Origin: Marivibrio halodurans
Lineage (GTDB): Bacteria > Pseudomonadota > Alphaproteobacteria > UBA8366 > Aestuariispiraceae
NCBI RefSeq assembly: GCF_017963645.1
Contig: NZ_JAGMWN010000002.1
Location: 124,001 to 188,000, forward strand
DNA length: 64,000 bases
Reading direction: 5' to 3'
The notes under the pieces were generated by a model. It was not told the origin of the DNA and did no database searches. It saw only the letters and a program-made list of their open reading frames with translations. Every line of letters begins with the position of its first letter. Within the stretch, counting starts at the first letter, position 1. Below are positions 7,867 to 17,606 of this stretch, piece by piece. Made by a program: the position numbers and the translations under genes.

Positions 7867-8763
7867 ATGCCGATGGATTGGGACAGATTGCGCATTTTTC
7901 ATGCCGTGGCCGAGGCGGGCAGCTTCACGCATGCCGGCGAGCGGCTGAATCTGAGTCAATCCGCCATCAGCCGGCAGATCTCCTCCCTGGAGGAGAGCGT
8001 GAAGGTCCCCCTTTTCCACCGCCATGCGCGCGGCCTGATCCTGACCGAGCAGGGGGATATGCTGTTCCGCACGGTGAAGGACGTCTTCCATAAGCTCTCG
8101 ATGGTGGAGGCGCGGCTGGCGGAATCGAAGGACCGGCCGAGCGGTCCCCTGAAGGTCACGACCACGACCGCCTTCGGTTCGACCTGGCTGACGCCGCAGA
8201 TCAAGGAGTTCATCCATCTCTTCCCCGATGTGGAGGTGAGCCTGATCCTCTCCGACGAGGAACTCGATCTCGGGATGCGTCAGGCGGATGTCGCGATCCG
8301 GATGAGCCCGCCGCGCCAGCCGGACCTCGTCCAGCGGCCCTTGATGAGCTACACGACCAAGGTTTACGGCGCGGTCGCCTATCTCGAAGCCAAGGGCCGC
8401 CCCGGCAAGCCGGAGGAGTTGGACGGCCACGATATCGTCGTCTTCGGGGAGGAGACGCCGATGCCGGTGAAGACGGTCAATTGGTTGCTGGAAGCCGGGG
8501 CGCGGCCGGAGACGCCGCGTCGGCCGATCCTGCGGGTCAATTCCGTCTATGGCGTCTATCGCGCGGTGCGCAGCGGCCTCGGCCTCGCCAGCCTGCCGGA
8601 ATTCATGATGCCGGAGAAGATGGGGTTGGAGCAGGTTCTGCCGGAATTGAGCGGCCCGACCACCCAGGCCTATTTCGTCTATCCGGAGGAACTGCGCCAT
8701 TCCAAGCGCATCGCCGTCTTCCGCGACTTCCTGTTGCGCAAGGTGGCGGAGATGCAGTTCTGA
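7867..8763 (+). CDS. LysR-family transcriptional regulator
   Basis: A 298-residue LysR protein: helix-turn-helix at about 6-65 (GSFTHAGERLNLSQSAISRQ) and an effector domain at about 90-290. It belongs to the subgroup that opens with MDWDRLRIFHAVAEAGSFT, common in alphaproteobacteria. It is not in the same subgroup as the LysR 50 bases upstream, so the two are neighbours rather than a recent duplication. It converges with the small membrane gene and greA. Target unknown. Confidence 0.88.
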   Translation: MPMDWDRLRIFHAVAEAGSFTHAGERLNLSQSAISRQISSLEESVKVPLFHRHARGLILTEQGDMLFRTVKDVFHKLSMVEARLAESKDRPSGPLKVTTTTAFGSTWLTPQIKEFIHLFPDVEVSLILSDEELDLGMRQADVAIRMSPPRQPDLVQRPLMSYTTKVYGAVAYLEAKGRPGKPEELDGHDIVVFGEETPMPVKTVNWLLEAGARPETPRRPILRVNSVYGVYRAVRSGLGLASLPEFMMPEKMGLEQVLPELSGPTTQAYFVYPEELRHSKRIAVFRDFLLRKVAEMQF

Positions 8764-8819
8764 AGCCCCGGCGGGGGCGCACCGCCGCCGCTCCCGGACA
8801 GCCGCTCCCGGACACCGGT

Positions 8820-9050
8820 CTATCGGTCGTCGAACTGACCGGCTTCGCGCGGGGCGCGGCGTGGATCCTGGAAATCGTCGACTTCTTGATCGTGCCCACT
8901 CCGGTGGGAGCGGTGCATGAGCACCATCAGAGCGGCGTAGAGCCCGAAGGAGAAGATCAGCGCCAGCAGCACCGCGATCCAGCCATGGATCGAGAAATTC
9001 AGGCCGGACAACTCATTGAGCCAGACAGCCAAACTGTCGAGGAAATTCAT
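8820..9050 (-). CDS. Small single-pass membrane protein, unknown
   Basis: A 76-residue protein with one hydrophobic segment at about 24-44 (WIAVLLALIFSFGLYAALMV) and a charged, Asp/Arg-rich tail likely in the cytoplasm. It starts 9 bases after the greA stop, so it is probably translated from the same message. I do not recognise a family. Confidence 0.6.
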   Translation of the reverse strand: MNFLDSLAVWLNELSGLNFSIHGWIAVLLALIFSFGLYAALMVLMHRSHRSGHDQEVDDFQDPRRAPREAGQFDDR

Positions 9051-9059
9051 GGCGCCGGA

Positions 9060-9533
9060 TCACTTATAGCTGACGGAAACGACTTCGTAGTCCTTGGTTC
9101 CGCCGGGGGTGGTCAGTTCGAAGCTGTCGCCGACCGACTTGCCGATCAGGGCGCGGGCAAGCGGCGAGGCGATCGAGAGCTTGCCTTCCGAGATATCGGC
9201 CTCCAATTCGCCGACGAGGCGATAGACCGACTCTTCGTCCGTATCGCAATCCGCCACGGTCACGGTCGCGCCGAACTTCACCTGATCGCCGGAGAGCTTC
9301 GAGGGGTCGATCACGTCCGCCCGGCTGATGCTGTCCTCAAGCTGGGCGATGCGCCCTTCCACGAAGGACTGACGCTCGCGCGCGGCATGATATTCGGCAT
9401 TCTCCGACAGATCGCCATGCTCGCGCGCCTCGGCGATCGCCTGGATGATCGCCGGGCGTTCCTGCGTCTTGAGGGTCTTGAGCTCTTCCTGCATGGCCTC
9501 GTAGCCCTGCAGCGTCATCGGCACTTTCTGCAT
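9060..9533 (-). CDS. greA: Transcription elongation factor GreA
   Basis: A 157-residue GreA. The N-terminal coiled coil (about 10-75) carries the tip acidic residues in [13 protein letters not shown], which reach into the RNA polymerase secondary channel and stimulate cleavage of backtracked RNA. The C-terminal FKBP-like domain (about 80-157) has the conserved [11 protein letters not shown]. The start, MQKVPMT, aligns with classical GreA starts. The gene follows carB on the same strand after 238 bases, the carB-greA order common in alphaproteobacteria. Confidence 0.96.
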   Translation of the reverse strand: MQKVPMTLQGYEAMQEELKTLKTQERPAIIQAIAEAREHGDLSENAEYHAARERQSFVEGRIAQLEDSISRADVIDPSKLSGDQVKFGATVTVADCDTDEESVYRLVGELEADISEGKLSIASPLARALIGKSVGDSFELTTPGGTKDYEVVSVSYK

Positions 9534-9771
9534 CGACGATTCCGTCCCGCCTGTTTTCGTCCCGTCGCCGCGTCATGCGCCACGGGGTGTCGATCTTCTT
9601 GTTCCGTGCCGGCATCCGGCACCTCGTCCAACCGTCCGCCCGATCGCCCCCCGATACCTTTCGATACCTGACGGGCGCACCGCCGCCGATACCCCCCGTC
9701 AGGAAGCCGGCAGGCGGCGCGACGATCCTTTCGGGACCGGTCGAACCCTTGGCTCTCTCGGGGGGCAGCGA

Positions 9772-12700
9772 CTAGGCAGAGCGTTTAAAGTACGATTGAA
9801 GCGGAGCGACTTCAAGGGTGCCTTCCTTAAGCGCCCGGATCGCCATCGCCGCCGCGCGCACACCGGATACCGTGGTGTAGTAGGGCACCTTCTGTGCCAG
9901 CGCCGCCTGACGCAGACTGGCGCTGTCCTCGATCGCCTTGCGGCCCTCGGTCGTGTTGAAGATCAACTTGACCTCGCCGTTGATGATCGCGTCCACCACA
10001 TGCGGCTGGCCTTCCAGCACCTTGTTGACCCGACGCACCTCCAGGCCGTGTTCGGCCAGGAAGCGCTGGGTTCCGCTGGTGGCGATCAGCGTCAGCCCGG
10101 CCTCCAACAGCATGCGGGCCGGCTCCAGCACCGCTTCCTTGTCGGAATCCTTGACCGATATGAAGGCCGTGCCTTCCGTCGGCAGGTCGGCGCCGCAACC
10201 GATCTGCGCCTTGGCGAAGGCATGCGCGAAATCGCTGTCGAGGCCCATGACCTCGCCGGTCGATTTCATCTCCGGTCCCAGCAGCACATCGACGCCGGGG
10301 AAGCGGTTGAAGGGGAAGACCGCCTCCTTCACCGCGACGCGCGGGGCAAGGGAGCGATTCTCCAGATCGAAGGCTTCCAGCGTCTCGCCCGCCATCACGC
10401 GCGCCGCGATCTTGGCGATCGGCAGGCCGGTGGCCTTGGCGACGAAGGGAACCGTTCGGCTGGCGCGCGGATTGACCTCCAGGATGAAGACCCGGCCCTG
10501 TTGCACCGCATATTGCACGTTCATCAGCCCGACCACGCCGAGCGCGTGGGCCAGCGCCTCGGTCTGGCGCTTCATCTCCTCGACGGTCTCGTCCGGCAGT
10601 GAATAGGGCGGCAGCGAGCAGGCGCTATCGCCGGAATGGATACCGGCCTCCTCGATATGCTCCATGATGCCGGCGACATGGACGCGCGTCCCGTCGCAGA
10701 TCGCATCGACATCCACCTCGATCGCGTCGCGCAGATAGAAGTCGATCAACACCGGGCTCTTGCCGGAAACCAGAACGGCGGTGCGGATGTAGCGCTTCAG
10801 TTCCGCTTCGTCATGGACGATCTCCATCGCCCGGCCGCCCAGCACGTAGGATGGGCGCAGCACCACCGGATAGCCGATATCGGCGGCGATCTTGAGCGCC
10901 TGCTCCTCCGAGGTGGCGATGCCGTTGGGCGGCTGCATCAGCCCCACCTCGTTCAGCAGGCGCTGGAAGCGCTCGCGATCCTCGGCCAGGTCGATGGCAT
11001 CCGGTGGTGTGCCCAGGATCGGGATGCCGGCGGCCTCCAGCGCGCCCGCGAGCTTGAGCGGCGTCTGCCCGCCGAACTGCACGATACAGCCCAGGACCTC
11101 GCCGCGCTCCTGCTCCTTGCGGACGAGCTCGATCACGTCTTCCGCCGTCAGCGGCTCGAAATAGAGCCGGTCGGAGGTGTCGTAGTCGGTCGAGACCGTT
11201 TCCGGGTTGCAGTTGACCATGATGGTTTCGAACCCGGCATCGGACAGCGCATAGGCCGCATGGACGCAGCAGTAATCGAACTCGATCCCCTGGCCGATGC
11301 GGTTCGGCCCGCCGCCCAGGATGACGACCTTACGGCGGTCGGTGACCTCGGCCTCGTCCTCCGGCTCGGTGATGCCGTCACCTTCATAGCAGGAATACAT
11401 ATAGGGGGTCGCGCTCGGGAACTCCCCGGCGCAGGTGTCGATGCGCTTAAAGACCGGTCGCACGGAAAGGGCGTGCCGATGCGCCGCGACCGCGTCCGCG
11501 GTCTTGCCGGTGAGCTGGCCCAGCCGCTCATCCGAGAAGCCGAGCTTCTTGAGGCCCAGCATCGCCTGCCGGTCGTTCGGCAGCCCCTCGGCGCGGACCC
11601 GGCTCTCGGCCGCCAGGATTTCCGCGATACGCTCCAGGAACCAGGGGTCGATGCGGGTGATGCGGTGCGCCTCCTGGACGCTCATCCCCTGGCGCATGGC
11701 CTGCGCGACCTTGAGCAGCCGGTCGGATGTCGGCTTGGCGATCGCCGCGCGCATCGCGTCCGGGTCCTCGCCGATCTCCATGTCGTCCAGGCCGCAGAGT
11801 CCGGTCTCCATCGAGCGATAGGCCTTTTGCAGGCTTTCCGGGAAGGTGCGGCCGATCGCCATGGCCTCGCCCACCGATTTCATCGAGGTGGTGAGATAAG
11901 GGTCGGCGCCCGGGAATTTCTCGAAGGTGAAGCGCGGCATCTTGGTGACGACATAATCGATCGTCGGCTCGAAGCTGGCCGGCGTCACCTTGGTGATGTC
12001 GTTGTCGAGCTCGTCGAGCGTATAGCCGCAGGCGAGCTTGGCCGCGACCTTGGCGATCGGGAAGCCGGTCGCCTTGGAGGCCAGCGCCGAGGAGCGCGAG
12101 ACGCGCGGGTTCATCTCGATCACGACGAGGCGCCCGCTCTCCGGATCGACCGCGAACTGCACGTTCGAGCCGCCGGTATCCACCCCGATCTCCCGCAGGC
12201 AGGCGATCGAGGCGTCGCGCATGATCTGATATTCCTTGTCGGTCAGCGTCAGCGCGGGCGCGACCGTGATCGAATCGCCGGTATGGACCCCCATCGGGTC
12301 CAGGTTCTCGATCGAGCAGATGATGATGCAGTTGTCGTCCTTGTCGCGGACGACCTCCATCTCGTATTCCTTCCAACCGAGCACGGATTCCTCGACCAGC
12401 ACCGTGTGGACCGGCGAGATGGCGAGGCCGTATTTCGCCATCCGCTCGAACTCCTCGCGGTTATAGGCGATGCCGCCGCCGGTGCCGGCGAGCGTGAAGC
12501 TGGGCCGGATGATCGCGGGCAGCCCGACATAGTCGAGCGCGCGCATCGCCTCCTCCATCGAGGAAACCTGCTGCGAGCGCGGGCTCTCCAGGCCGATGGC
12601 GTCCATCGCCTCGCGGAAGCGCTGGCGATCCTCCGCCTTGTCGATGACGTCGGCGTCGGCGCCGATCATCTCCACGCCCAGGCGCTCCAGCGTACCGTCG

Positions 12701-13029
12701 CGGAACAGGTCGAGCGCGGTGTTGAGGCCCGTCTGCCCGCCCATGGTCGGCAGCAGGACGAGCTTCTCGTCCGGATGCTCGGCGCGTTCGCGTTCCAGGA
12801 TACGGGCGACCGTGTCGGGACGGATCGGTTCGACATAGGTGGCGTCGGCCGTCTCCGGATCGGTCATGATGGTGGCCGGGTTGGAGTTGGCGAGGACGAC
12901 GCGGTAGCCCTCCTCCTTCAAGGCCTTGCAGGCCTGAGTCCCGGAATAGTCGAATTCGCAGGCCTGTCCGATCACGATCGGACCGGCGCCGATGATCATG
13001 ACCGCATCGATGTCTGTGCGCTTGGGCAT
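9772..13029 (-). CDS. carB: Carbamoyl-phosphate synthase large subunit
   Basis: A 1085-residue CarB from ATG 13029 ([18 protein letters not shown]); an upstream extension to 13131 lacks family similarity. Two duplicated ATP-grasp halves are present (first about 1-400, second about 555-935), with an oligomerisation segment between them and a C-terminal MGS-like allosteric domain. The enzyme makes carbamoyl phosphate from bicarbonate, ammonia and 2 ATP for arginine and pyrimidine synthesis, taking ammonia from the small subunit CarA. No carA gene is in the window; the gene upstream on this strand is OpgC-like. Confidence 0.97.
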   Translation of the reverse strand: MPKRTDIDAVMIIGAGPIVIGQACEFDYSGTQACKALKEEGYRVVLANSNPATIMTDPETADATYVEPIRPDTVARILERERAEHPDEKLVLLPTMGGQTGLNTALDLFRDGTLERLGVEMIGADADVIDKAEDRQRFREAMDAIGLESPRSQQVSSMEEAMRALDYVGLPAIIRPSFTLAGTGGGIAYNREEFERMAKYGLAISPVHTVLVEESVLGWKEYEMEVVRDKDDNCIIICSIENLDPMGVHTGDSITVAPALTLTDKEYQIMRDASIACLREIGVDTGGSNVQFAVDPESGRLVVIEMNPRVSRSSALASKATGFPIAKVAAKLACGYTLDELDNDITKVTPASFEPTIDYVVTKMPRFTFEKFPGADPYLTTSMKSVGEAMAIGRTFPESLQKAYRSMETGLCGLDDMEIGEDPDAMRAAIAKPTSDRLLKVAQAMRQGMSVQEAHRITRIDPWFLERIAEILAAESRVRAEGLPNDRQAMLGLKKLGFSDERLGQLTGKTADAVAAHRHALSVRPVFKRIDTCAGEFPSATPYMYSCYEGDGITEPEDEAEVTDRRKVVILGGGPNRIGQGIEFDYCCVHAAYALSDAGFETIMVNCNPETVSTDYDTSDRLYFEPLTAEDVIELVRKEQERGEVLGCIVQFGGQTPLKLAGALEAAGIPILGTPPDAIDLAEDRERFQRLLNEVGLMQPPNGIATSEEQALKIAADIGYPVVLRPSYVLGGRAMEIVHDEAELKRYIRTAVLVSGKSPVLIDFYLRDAIEVDVDAICDGTRVHVAGIMEHIEEAGIHSGDSACSLPPYSLPDETVEEMKRQTEALAHALGVVGLMNVQYAVQQGRVFILEVNPRASRTVPFVAKATGLPIAKIAARVMAGETLEAFDLENRSLAPRVAVKEAVFPFNRFPGVDVLLGPEMKSTGEVMGLDSDFAHAFAKAQIGCGADLPTEGTAFISVKDSDKEAVLEPARMLLEAGLTLIATSGTQRFLAEHGLEVRRVNKVLEGQPHVVDAIINGEVKLIFNTTEGRKAIEDSASLRQAALAQKVPYYTTVSGVRAAAMAIRALKEGTLEVAPLQSYFKRSA

Positions 13030-13253
13030 GGGGGCGCGGTGCCTCGGTCGGTTTGTCAGCGTTGGCGCGAAAAGGGCGCGCGGTGATTGCGGCCCGCTTT
13101 CGTCGCGTCCCCGCCCGATCCGGCCACGCACGAAGGCGCGGCCGCGCGGCGAGGGGGCCGACCCGCGAACCGGGGCGTGTTTACATCATGGCAGGGGGGG
13201 ACGCCAGCCCCCGCACGCGGGATTCCACGCAGCGCGCGATGCCCCATGGCATG

Positions 13254-14498
13254 TCATTCCGCGCCCGCCGGCCGGACGTGCGTCGCTGTCGGGTCGCCCC
13301 GGCCGGCGGCATTCGACCGCATGTCCGAGGGAGAGACCTTCGTTCGTTCCCGCCAGGGCTGGCGCTTCAGCATCGTGCACCAATAGGCGAAGCCGACCAG
13401 AACCGCCATGCCGCCCAGATTGACCAGCAGGAAGGTGATCCCGTTCCGCCCCATCTGGTCGAGCGCCATGCCGGCGATTCGCGCTAGTCCCATGGAGAGA
13501 AGGAAAATCGGCAGCGAATTGCGGCCCACCGTGATGATCGGCATGGCATAGCGCGAAAGCAGCGCCGCCTCCCGCCCCTCCACGACACGTAGGGCGAGAT
13601 AGGCCAGCGCCAGGAAATGCAGATAGCGCAGGATGCCGAAATCCGTCTTGTCCCGGATTGGCCAGATCACGACGCGCAGCTCGCGCAGCGCCTCGAAATG
13701 CTGTGCCGTCCCCCAATGGGCCGCGGGAATGCAGAGCACGACGAACAGCGCGCAGATCCAGGTCAGGGCGGCGGAACGCGGCGGCGGCGGCAACCAGCCC
13801 CGCGCGAAGGAGAAGCCGGTAAAGAACAGAAGCTGCCAAGCCAGCGGATTGAAGAACCATTCGCGCGTGACGTCCTCCCGCCACGCCTCCGCCGGGAGGT
13901 CCCAGCCGAACCCGGCATTGAGCGCGTAGAGCGTGAAGCTCGCCGCGATCGGCAGCAGCTTATGTACGAGCGAGAGCGCCATGATCGCCGGCACCATGAC
14001 GAGCGCGCCGATATACATCGGCAGAATGTCGAAATAATTCGGGACGTAGGTCAGCGTGAAGAGCCCCATCATGCCCTCCGCCGGGTGCTCCAGGAACCAG
14101 CCGAGATTGAGTCCGTCGATATACTCCCCCTCCGGCAGGAGGTGGGCGCCCGCGACCGTGATCGCGGCGATATAGAAGAACATCCCGATATGGGCGGCAT
14201 AGACCTGCCAGACGCGGAACAGGATGCGCGTGCAGCCATAGCCGAACCCCGCCTTCACGAAGGTACCGCCGAACGCGATGGCGGCGGCGAAACCCGAGCA
14301 GAAGACGAACATCTCCGTCGCGTCCGACCAGCCGAAGCGTGCCGGGATGAACAGCGTCCAGAGATTGCCCGGCACATGCGCGATGAAGATGATCAGCATC
14401 GCGATACCCCGGAAGAAATCCAGGCGTGGGTCGCGGGGCGTCTTGGCCGGAACCGGATTGGGCGCGGGGGTCGGGACGGAGGTCGGGGGTGGGGCCAT
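13254..14498 (-). CDS. OpgC-like multi-pass membrane acyltransferase
   Basis: A 414-residue membrane protein of the OpgC/acyltransferase-3 type. A Pro/Ala-rich cytoplasmic start leads to RDPRLDFFRGIAMLIIFIAHV, the usual first segment with the conserved Arg and His of this family, and about ten further hydrophobic segments are visible. OpgC proteins succinylate osmoregulated periplasmic glucans. No opgG or opgH gene is nearby, so a related acyl transfer to another surface glycan is possible. The C-terminal tail of about 35 residues is polar. Confidence 0.85.
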   Translation of the reverse strand: MAPPPTSVPTPAPNPVPAKTPRDPRLDFFRGIAMLIIFIAHVPGNLWTLFIPARFGWSDATEMFVFCSGFAAAIAFGGTFVKAGFGYGCTRILFRVWQVYAAHIGMFFYIAAITVAGAHLLPEGEYIDGLNLGWFLEHPAEGMMGLFTLTYVPNYFDILPMYIGALVMVPAIMALSLVHKLLPIAASFTLYALNAGFGWDLPAEAWREDVTREWFFNPLAWQLLFFTGFSFARGWLPPPPRSAALTWICALFVVLCIPAAHWGTAQHFEALRELRVVIWPIRDKTDFGILRYLHFLALAYLALRVVEGREAALLSRYAMPIITVGRNSLPIFLLSMGLARIAGMALDQMGRNGITFLLVNLGGMAVLVGFAYWCTMLKRQPWRERTKVSPSDMRSNAAGRGDPTATHVRPAGAE

Positions 14499-14613
14499 TC
14501 GTTTCTCGCAACAAGCTAGGGTCGGACGACACTATCCGCCCGCGTCCGCGACCGCGAGGGCATGGGGTGCTCTCCGGCGCTCACAATGGCGTCATCGCGT
14601 CGGGAGGAAGGGG

Positions 14614-16299
14614 CTATCGCGCCTTAAGCGATGCCTCCCGGATCTGGCTGAGCGATTGGGTCGGGGTCAGCGCCTCCGGGTCGACGACGAGGTGAAGGAG
14701 CGCGGGGCGACCCGACGCGGCCGCCTCCATCGCGCGCTCGAAGGCGGGGGCGAAGGCTTCCGTCGTCTCCACCCGTTCGCCATGGGCGCCGTGGGCCGCG
14801 CCGAGGGCCGCGAAATCCGGGTTGCGCAGCGCCGTGCCGCTTACCCGCGTGGGGTAGGCGCGTTCCTGGTGCATGCGGATCGTGCCGTACATGCCGTTGT
14901 CGATCACGATCACGATGATGCCGAGACCGTGCTGCGCGGCGGTCGCCAGTTCCTGCCCATTCATCAGGAAACAGCCGTCGCCCGCGAAGGCGACGACTGT
15001 CCGCTCCGGATGCAGCATCTTCGCCGCGACCGCCGCCGGCGTGCCGTACCCCATGGAGCCCGAGGTCGGCGCCAATTGCGTGCGCCAGCCACGATAGGGG
15101 AAGAAACGATGGACCCAGGCCGCGTAATTGCCCGCCCCGTTGCACAGGATCGCATCCTCCGGCAGGCGTTCGGCCAGCCACTGCACGATTTCGGGCAGTT
15201 GCAGCGGACCGGGGACCGCGACGGGCTCGATGAACGCCTCGTATGCCGCCCGCGCGTCGGCGCGACGCCCGGCCCAGGGGACGGGCGCCGTGGGCGGCGT
15301 CAGGGTCGCCAACGCCTCCGCGAAGGGTTCCATGCCGGTCGCGATGGCGAGATCCGCGTCATAGACCCGGTTCAATTCGTTCGCGTCCGGATGGGCGTGG
15401 ATCAACATTTGCGCCGGGCGCGGCGGGGCCGGCAGGCTGTAGCCGCCCGTCGTCATCTCCCCCAGGCGCGCGCCGGCGACCAGCAGCAGGTCCGCCTCGC
15501 GAATCCGGGCGGCGAGCGCGGGGTCTATCCCGATACCGACATGGCCGGCATAGCAGGGGTGGCGGTTGTCGAGATAATCCTGACAACGGAAAGACGCGCC
15601 GACCGGCAGGTCCCAGGCTTCCGCGAAGCGGCGCAACCGGTCGAGCGCGTCGGCGTTCCACGTCGCGCCGCCGACGATCATCATCGGCCGTTCGGCGGCG
15701 GAGAGCCGCGCGCGCAGATCGGCCATCGCCGCCGCGCCGGGATGCGCCTGGATGGGGCTGTAGCGTTCCAGCCCGCCGGGGGCTTCGGCCCGTTCGCGCA
15801 GCATATCCTCAGGCAGGGCCAGCACGACCGGCCCCGGCCGCCCGGATGTCGCGGTATGGAAGGCGCGGTTCAGATATTCCGGAATGCGATCGGCGCTGTC
15901 GATCTGCGCCACCCATTTGGCGAGCGGCGCGTACATCGCGCGGTAATCCACCTCCTGAAACGCCTCGCGGTCGGTCTGGTCGCGCGCGACCTGCCCGATC
16001 AACAGGATCATGGGGGACGAATCCTGAAAGGCGATATGAACGCCGGCGGCGGCGTTCGTGGCGCCCGGCCCGCGCGTCACCATGGCGATGCCCGGCCGTC
16101 CCGTCAGCTTGCCATGGGCATCGGCCATCATGGCGGCGCCACCTTCCTGCCGACAGGTGACGAAGCGGATGTTCGTATCCACCAGCGCGTCGAGCAGCGC
16201 CAGATAACTTTCCCCCGGCACGCCGAAGGCCGTTTCGACCCCGTGCAGTTCGAGGTGCCGCGCCAGGATCTCGCCGCCCGTTTTCTCAGCCCCGTTCAC
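14614..16299 (-). CDS. Thiamine diphosphate-dependent enzyme, acetolactate-synthase-like
   Basis: A 561-residue ThDP enzyme of the acetohydroxyacid synthase/oxalyl-CoA decarboxylase superfamily. Glu52 in the CRQEGGAAMMAD stretch is the cofactor-activating Glu. The middle domain spans about 190-330, and the ThDP-binding GDG begins at residue 440 (GDGCFLMNGQ) and ends near VIDNGMYG. No small regulatory subunit gene follows, so it is unlikely to be the biosynthetic IlvB. NCBI-type annotation would be thiamine pyrophosphate-binding protein. A 260-base gap separates it from a divergent AraC gene that may control it. The substrate is probably a 2-oxo acid or an acyl-CoA. Confidence 0.85.
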   Translation of the reverse strand: MNGAEKTGGEILARHLELHGVETAFGVPGESYLALLDALVDTNIRFVTCRQEGGAAMMADAHGKLTGRPGIAMVTRGPGATNAAAGVHIAFQDSSPMILLIGQVARDQTDREAFQEVDYRAMYAPLAKWVAQIDSADRIPEYLNRAFHTATSGRPGPVVLALPEDMLRERAEAPGGLERYSPIQAHPGAAAMADLRARLSAAERPMMIVGGATWNADALDRLRRFAEAWDLPVGASFRCQDYLDNRHPCYAGHVGIGIDPALAARIREADLLLVAGARLGEMTTGGYSLPAPPRPAQMLIHAHPDANELNRVYDADLAIATGMEPFAEALATLTPPTAPVPWAGRRADARAAYEAFIEPVAVPGPLQLPEIVQWLAERLPEDAILCNGAGNYAAWVHRFFPYRGWRTQLAPTSGSMGYGTPAAVAAKMLHPERTVVAFAGDGCFLMNGQELATAAQHGLGIIVIVIDNGMYGTIRMHQERAYPTRVSGTALRNPDFAALGAAHGAHGERVETTEAFAPAFERAMEAAASGRPALLHLVVDPEALTPTQSLSQIREASLKAR

Positions 16300-16559
16300 C
16301 GTTCCGTCAGCCTTCTCGTTGCGTCGCGACCGGCCCCGGGCCTCCGGATGCCGCGCGGCATCCTATGCCGGTGCGCGCGGGTGAGAAAGCGGCCTCGCAT
16401 GGAGGTTTACCGTAAAATCCGATTTTTCGCCTTTCATGCCCCGGAACGCATCCCGGACGTACCCCGAACGCGACATAGTCGGTTAAGATCGCGTCTTCGC
16501 AAGAGGGGAAGGGTAGCACCGGGTCCTCGGCGCGTCGCAGGGGGGCGGACGGCGTCGGC

Positions 16560-17513
16560 ATGACGAGTGTGAAAAACGATTTCCAGGGCCGCTTCGCGCG
16601 GGCCGTGTTGTTTCGCGCGGCTCACGGTGAACCGCCGCGCATCCTGCCGTATTTCCGGATGGTCATGCGGGTCGCGGGCGCGCCCGTGCGGTTTCGCCTC
16701 GGCGGGGGCATGGCGGGCGGGGATATGGTGGATCTAGGCGCCGACGAGGTGCTTCTTATCGACCCCTGGACACCGCACGCCCGGGACCCGTTGGCGGAGA
16801 ACACGGCCGCGACGCTCCTCGTCCTGGAGATGGAGCCGAGTTGGGCGGGCGCGCCGCCGGCCCTTCCGGTCACGGAGGCGCCAGCGCGCGTCGCGCGCGA
16901 GGTTCTGGCGCCGCTCGGCCCCGAAACACGCTCGGCGCGCGACGCGCTCGTGCGGTCCATGCGACGGGACGCGAACCGAATACCCGGCCTTTCTCGCTCG
17001 CCGGCGGATGCTTGGGCGGTGGAGGAGCCGCTGTGCGCGCTTGTTAATTCCATTCTGGCGCGGTGTCTCGATCCGGTGGAAGGCGGTGCCAGATCCCTGC
17101 CCGCCGGGGTGCGGCCGATCGACCATCGCATCTGGCGGGCGATCGAATTGATGCGCCGGACCATCTGCAAGGAGCCGGGGGTGGACGCGATCGCGGTCGC
17201 CGCTGGATTGTCGCGCTCCCGTTTCTTCGAGCAATTTCGGGCCTGTTGCGGCGTCACGCCCCGCTTCTACGCCGATATGCTGATGATCGAGGAGGCGGCT
17301 CGTCGCCTGACCGAGGGGGAAGGCTCGATCGCCGAGATTTCCGATGCGCTCGGCTTCAGCGCGCAGAGTCATTTCACGCGATTCTTCCGGCATAAGACGG
17401 GGGCTTCGCCCAGCCTGTTCCGGCGCGCGACGCGCGGCTATTCGACTCGGGCGCGCCTGTCCCTCGTCGCCTCCGGCGTCGATGGTGGGGCGGATCGGCT
17501 GGCCGGGGCCTGA
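16560..17513 (+). CDS. AraC-family transcriptional regulator
   Basis: A 317-residue protein. Residues about 1-150 form a cupin-like sensor domain; about 205-300 carry the two AraC helix-turn-helix motifs, the first around IAVAAGLSRSRFFEQFRACCG and the second around IAEISDALGFSAQSHFTRFFR, followed by the TGASPSLFRR ending typical of the family. It is divergent from the ThDP enzyme gene, which is the most likely target. The last 20 residues are low in conservation. Confidence 0.88.
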   Translation: MTSVKNDFQGRFARAVLFRAAHGEPPRILPYFRMVMRVAGAPVRFRLGGGMAGGDMVDLGADEVLLIDPWTPHARDPLAENTAATLLVLEMEPSWAGAPPALPVTEAPARVAREVLAPLGPETRSARDALVRSMRRDANRIPGLSRSPADAWAVEEPLCALVNSILARCLDPVEGGARSLPAGVRPIDHRIWRAIELMRRTICKEPGVDAIAVAAGLSRSRFFEQFRACCGVTPRFYADMLMIEEAARRLTEGEGSIAEISDALGFSAQSHFTRFFRHKTGASPSLFRRATRGYSTRARLSLVASGVDGGADRLAGA

Positions 17514-17517
17514 CCGG

Positions 17518-17563
17518 GACTGGCCAAGGGTCTGGCCAAGGGGTTGGCCAAGGGACTGGCAGG
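17518..17563 (+). repeat. 12-bp tandem repeat, about 3.7 copies
   Basis: Units GACTGGCCAAGG, GTCTGGCCAAGG and GGTTGGCCAAGG, then a partial GACTGGCAGG. The array fills half of the 93-base gap between the convergent AraC and WD40-cytochrome genes. It is a minisatellite-like expansion with no visible coding or terminator role. Confidence 0.8.
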
Positions 17564-17606
17564 ACGCGCGTGTCTCGCGGGCGCGCGCCGGTTGCCGCGC
17601 GGCGGT

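Noticed and set aside
10636-13086. Plus-strand frame of 816 codons opposite carB
   Set aside because: It is the antisense shadow of carB, caused by high GC; composition is not protein-like.
13030-13253. Possible N-terminal extension of carB or a small gene between carB and the OpgC-like gene
   Set aside because: CarB homologues start at MPKRTDI, and the frames here lack conserved features.
16300-16559. Possible regulatory RNA in the ThDP/AraC gap
   Set aside because: No stable hairpin, riboswitch core or conserved motif could be seen; treated as a plain divergent promoter region.
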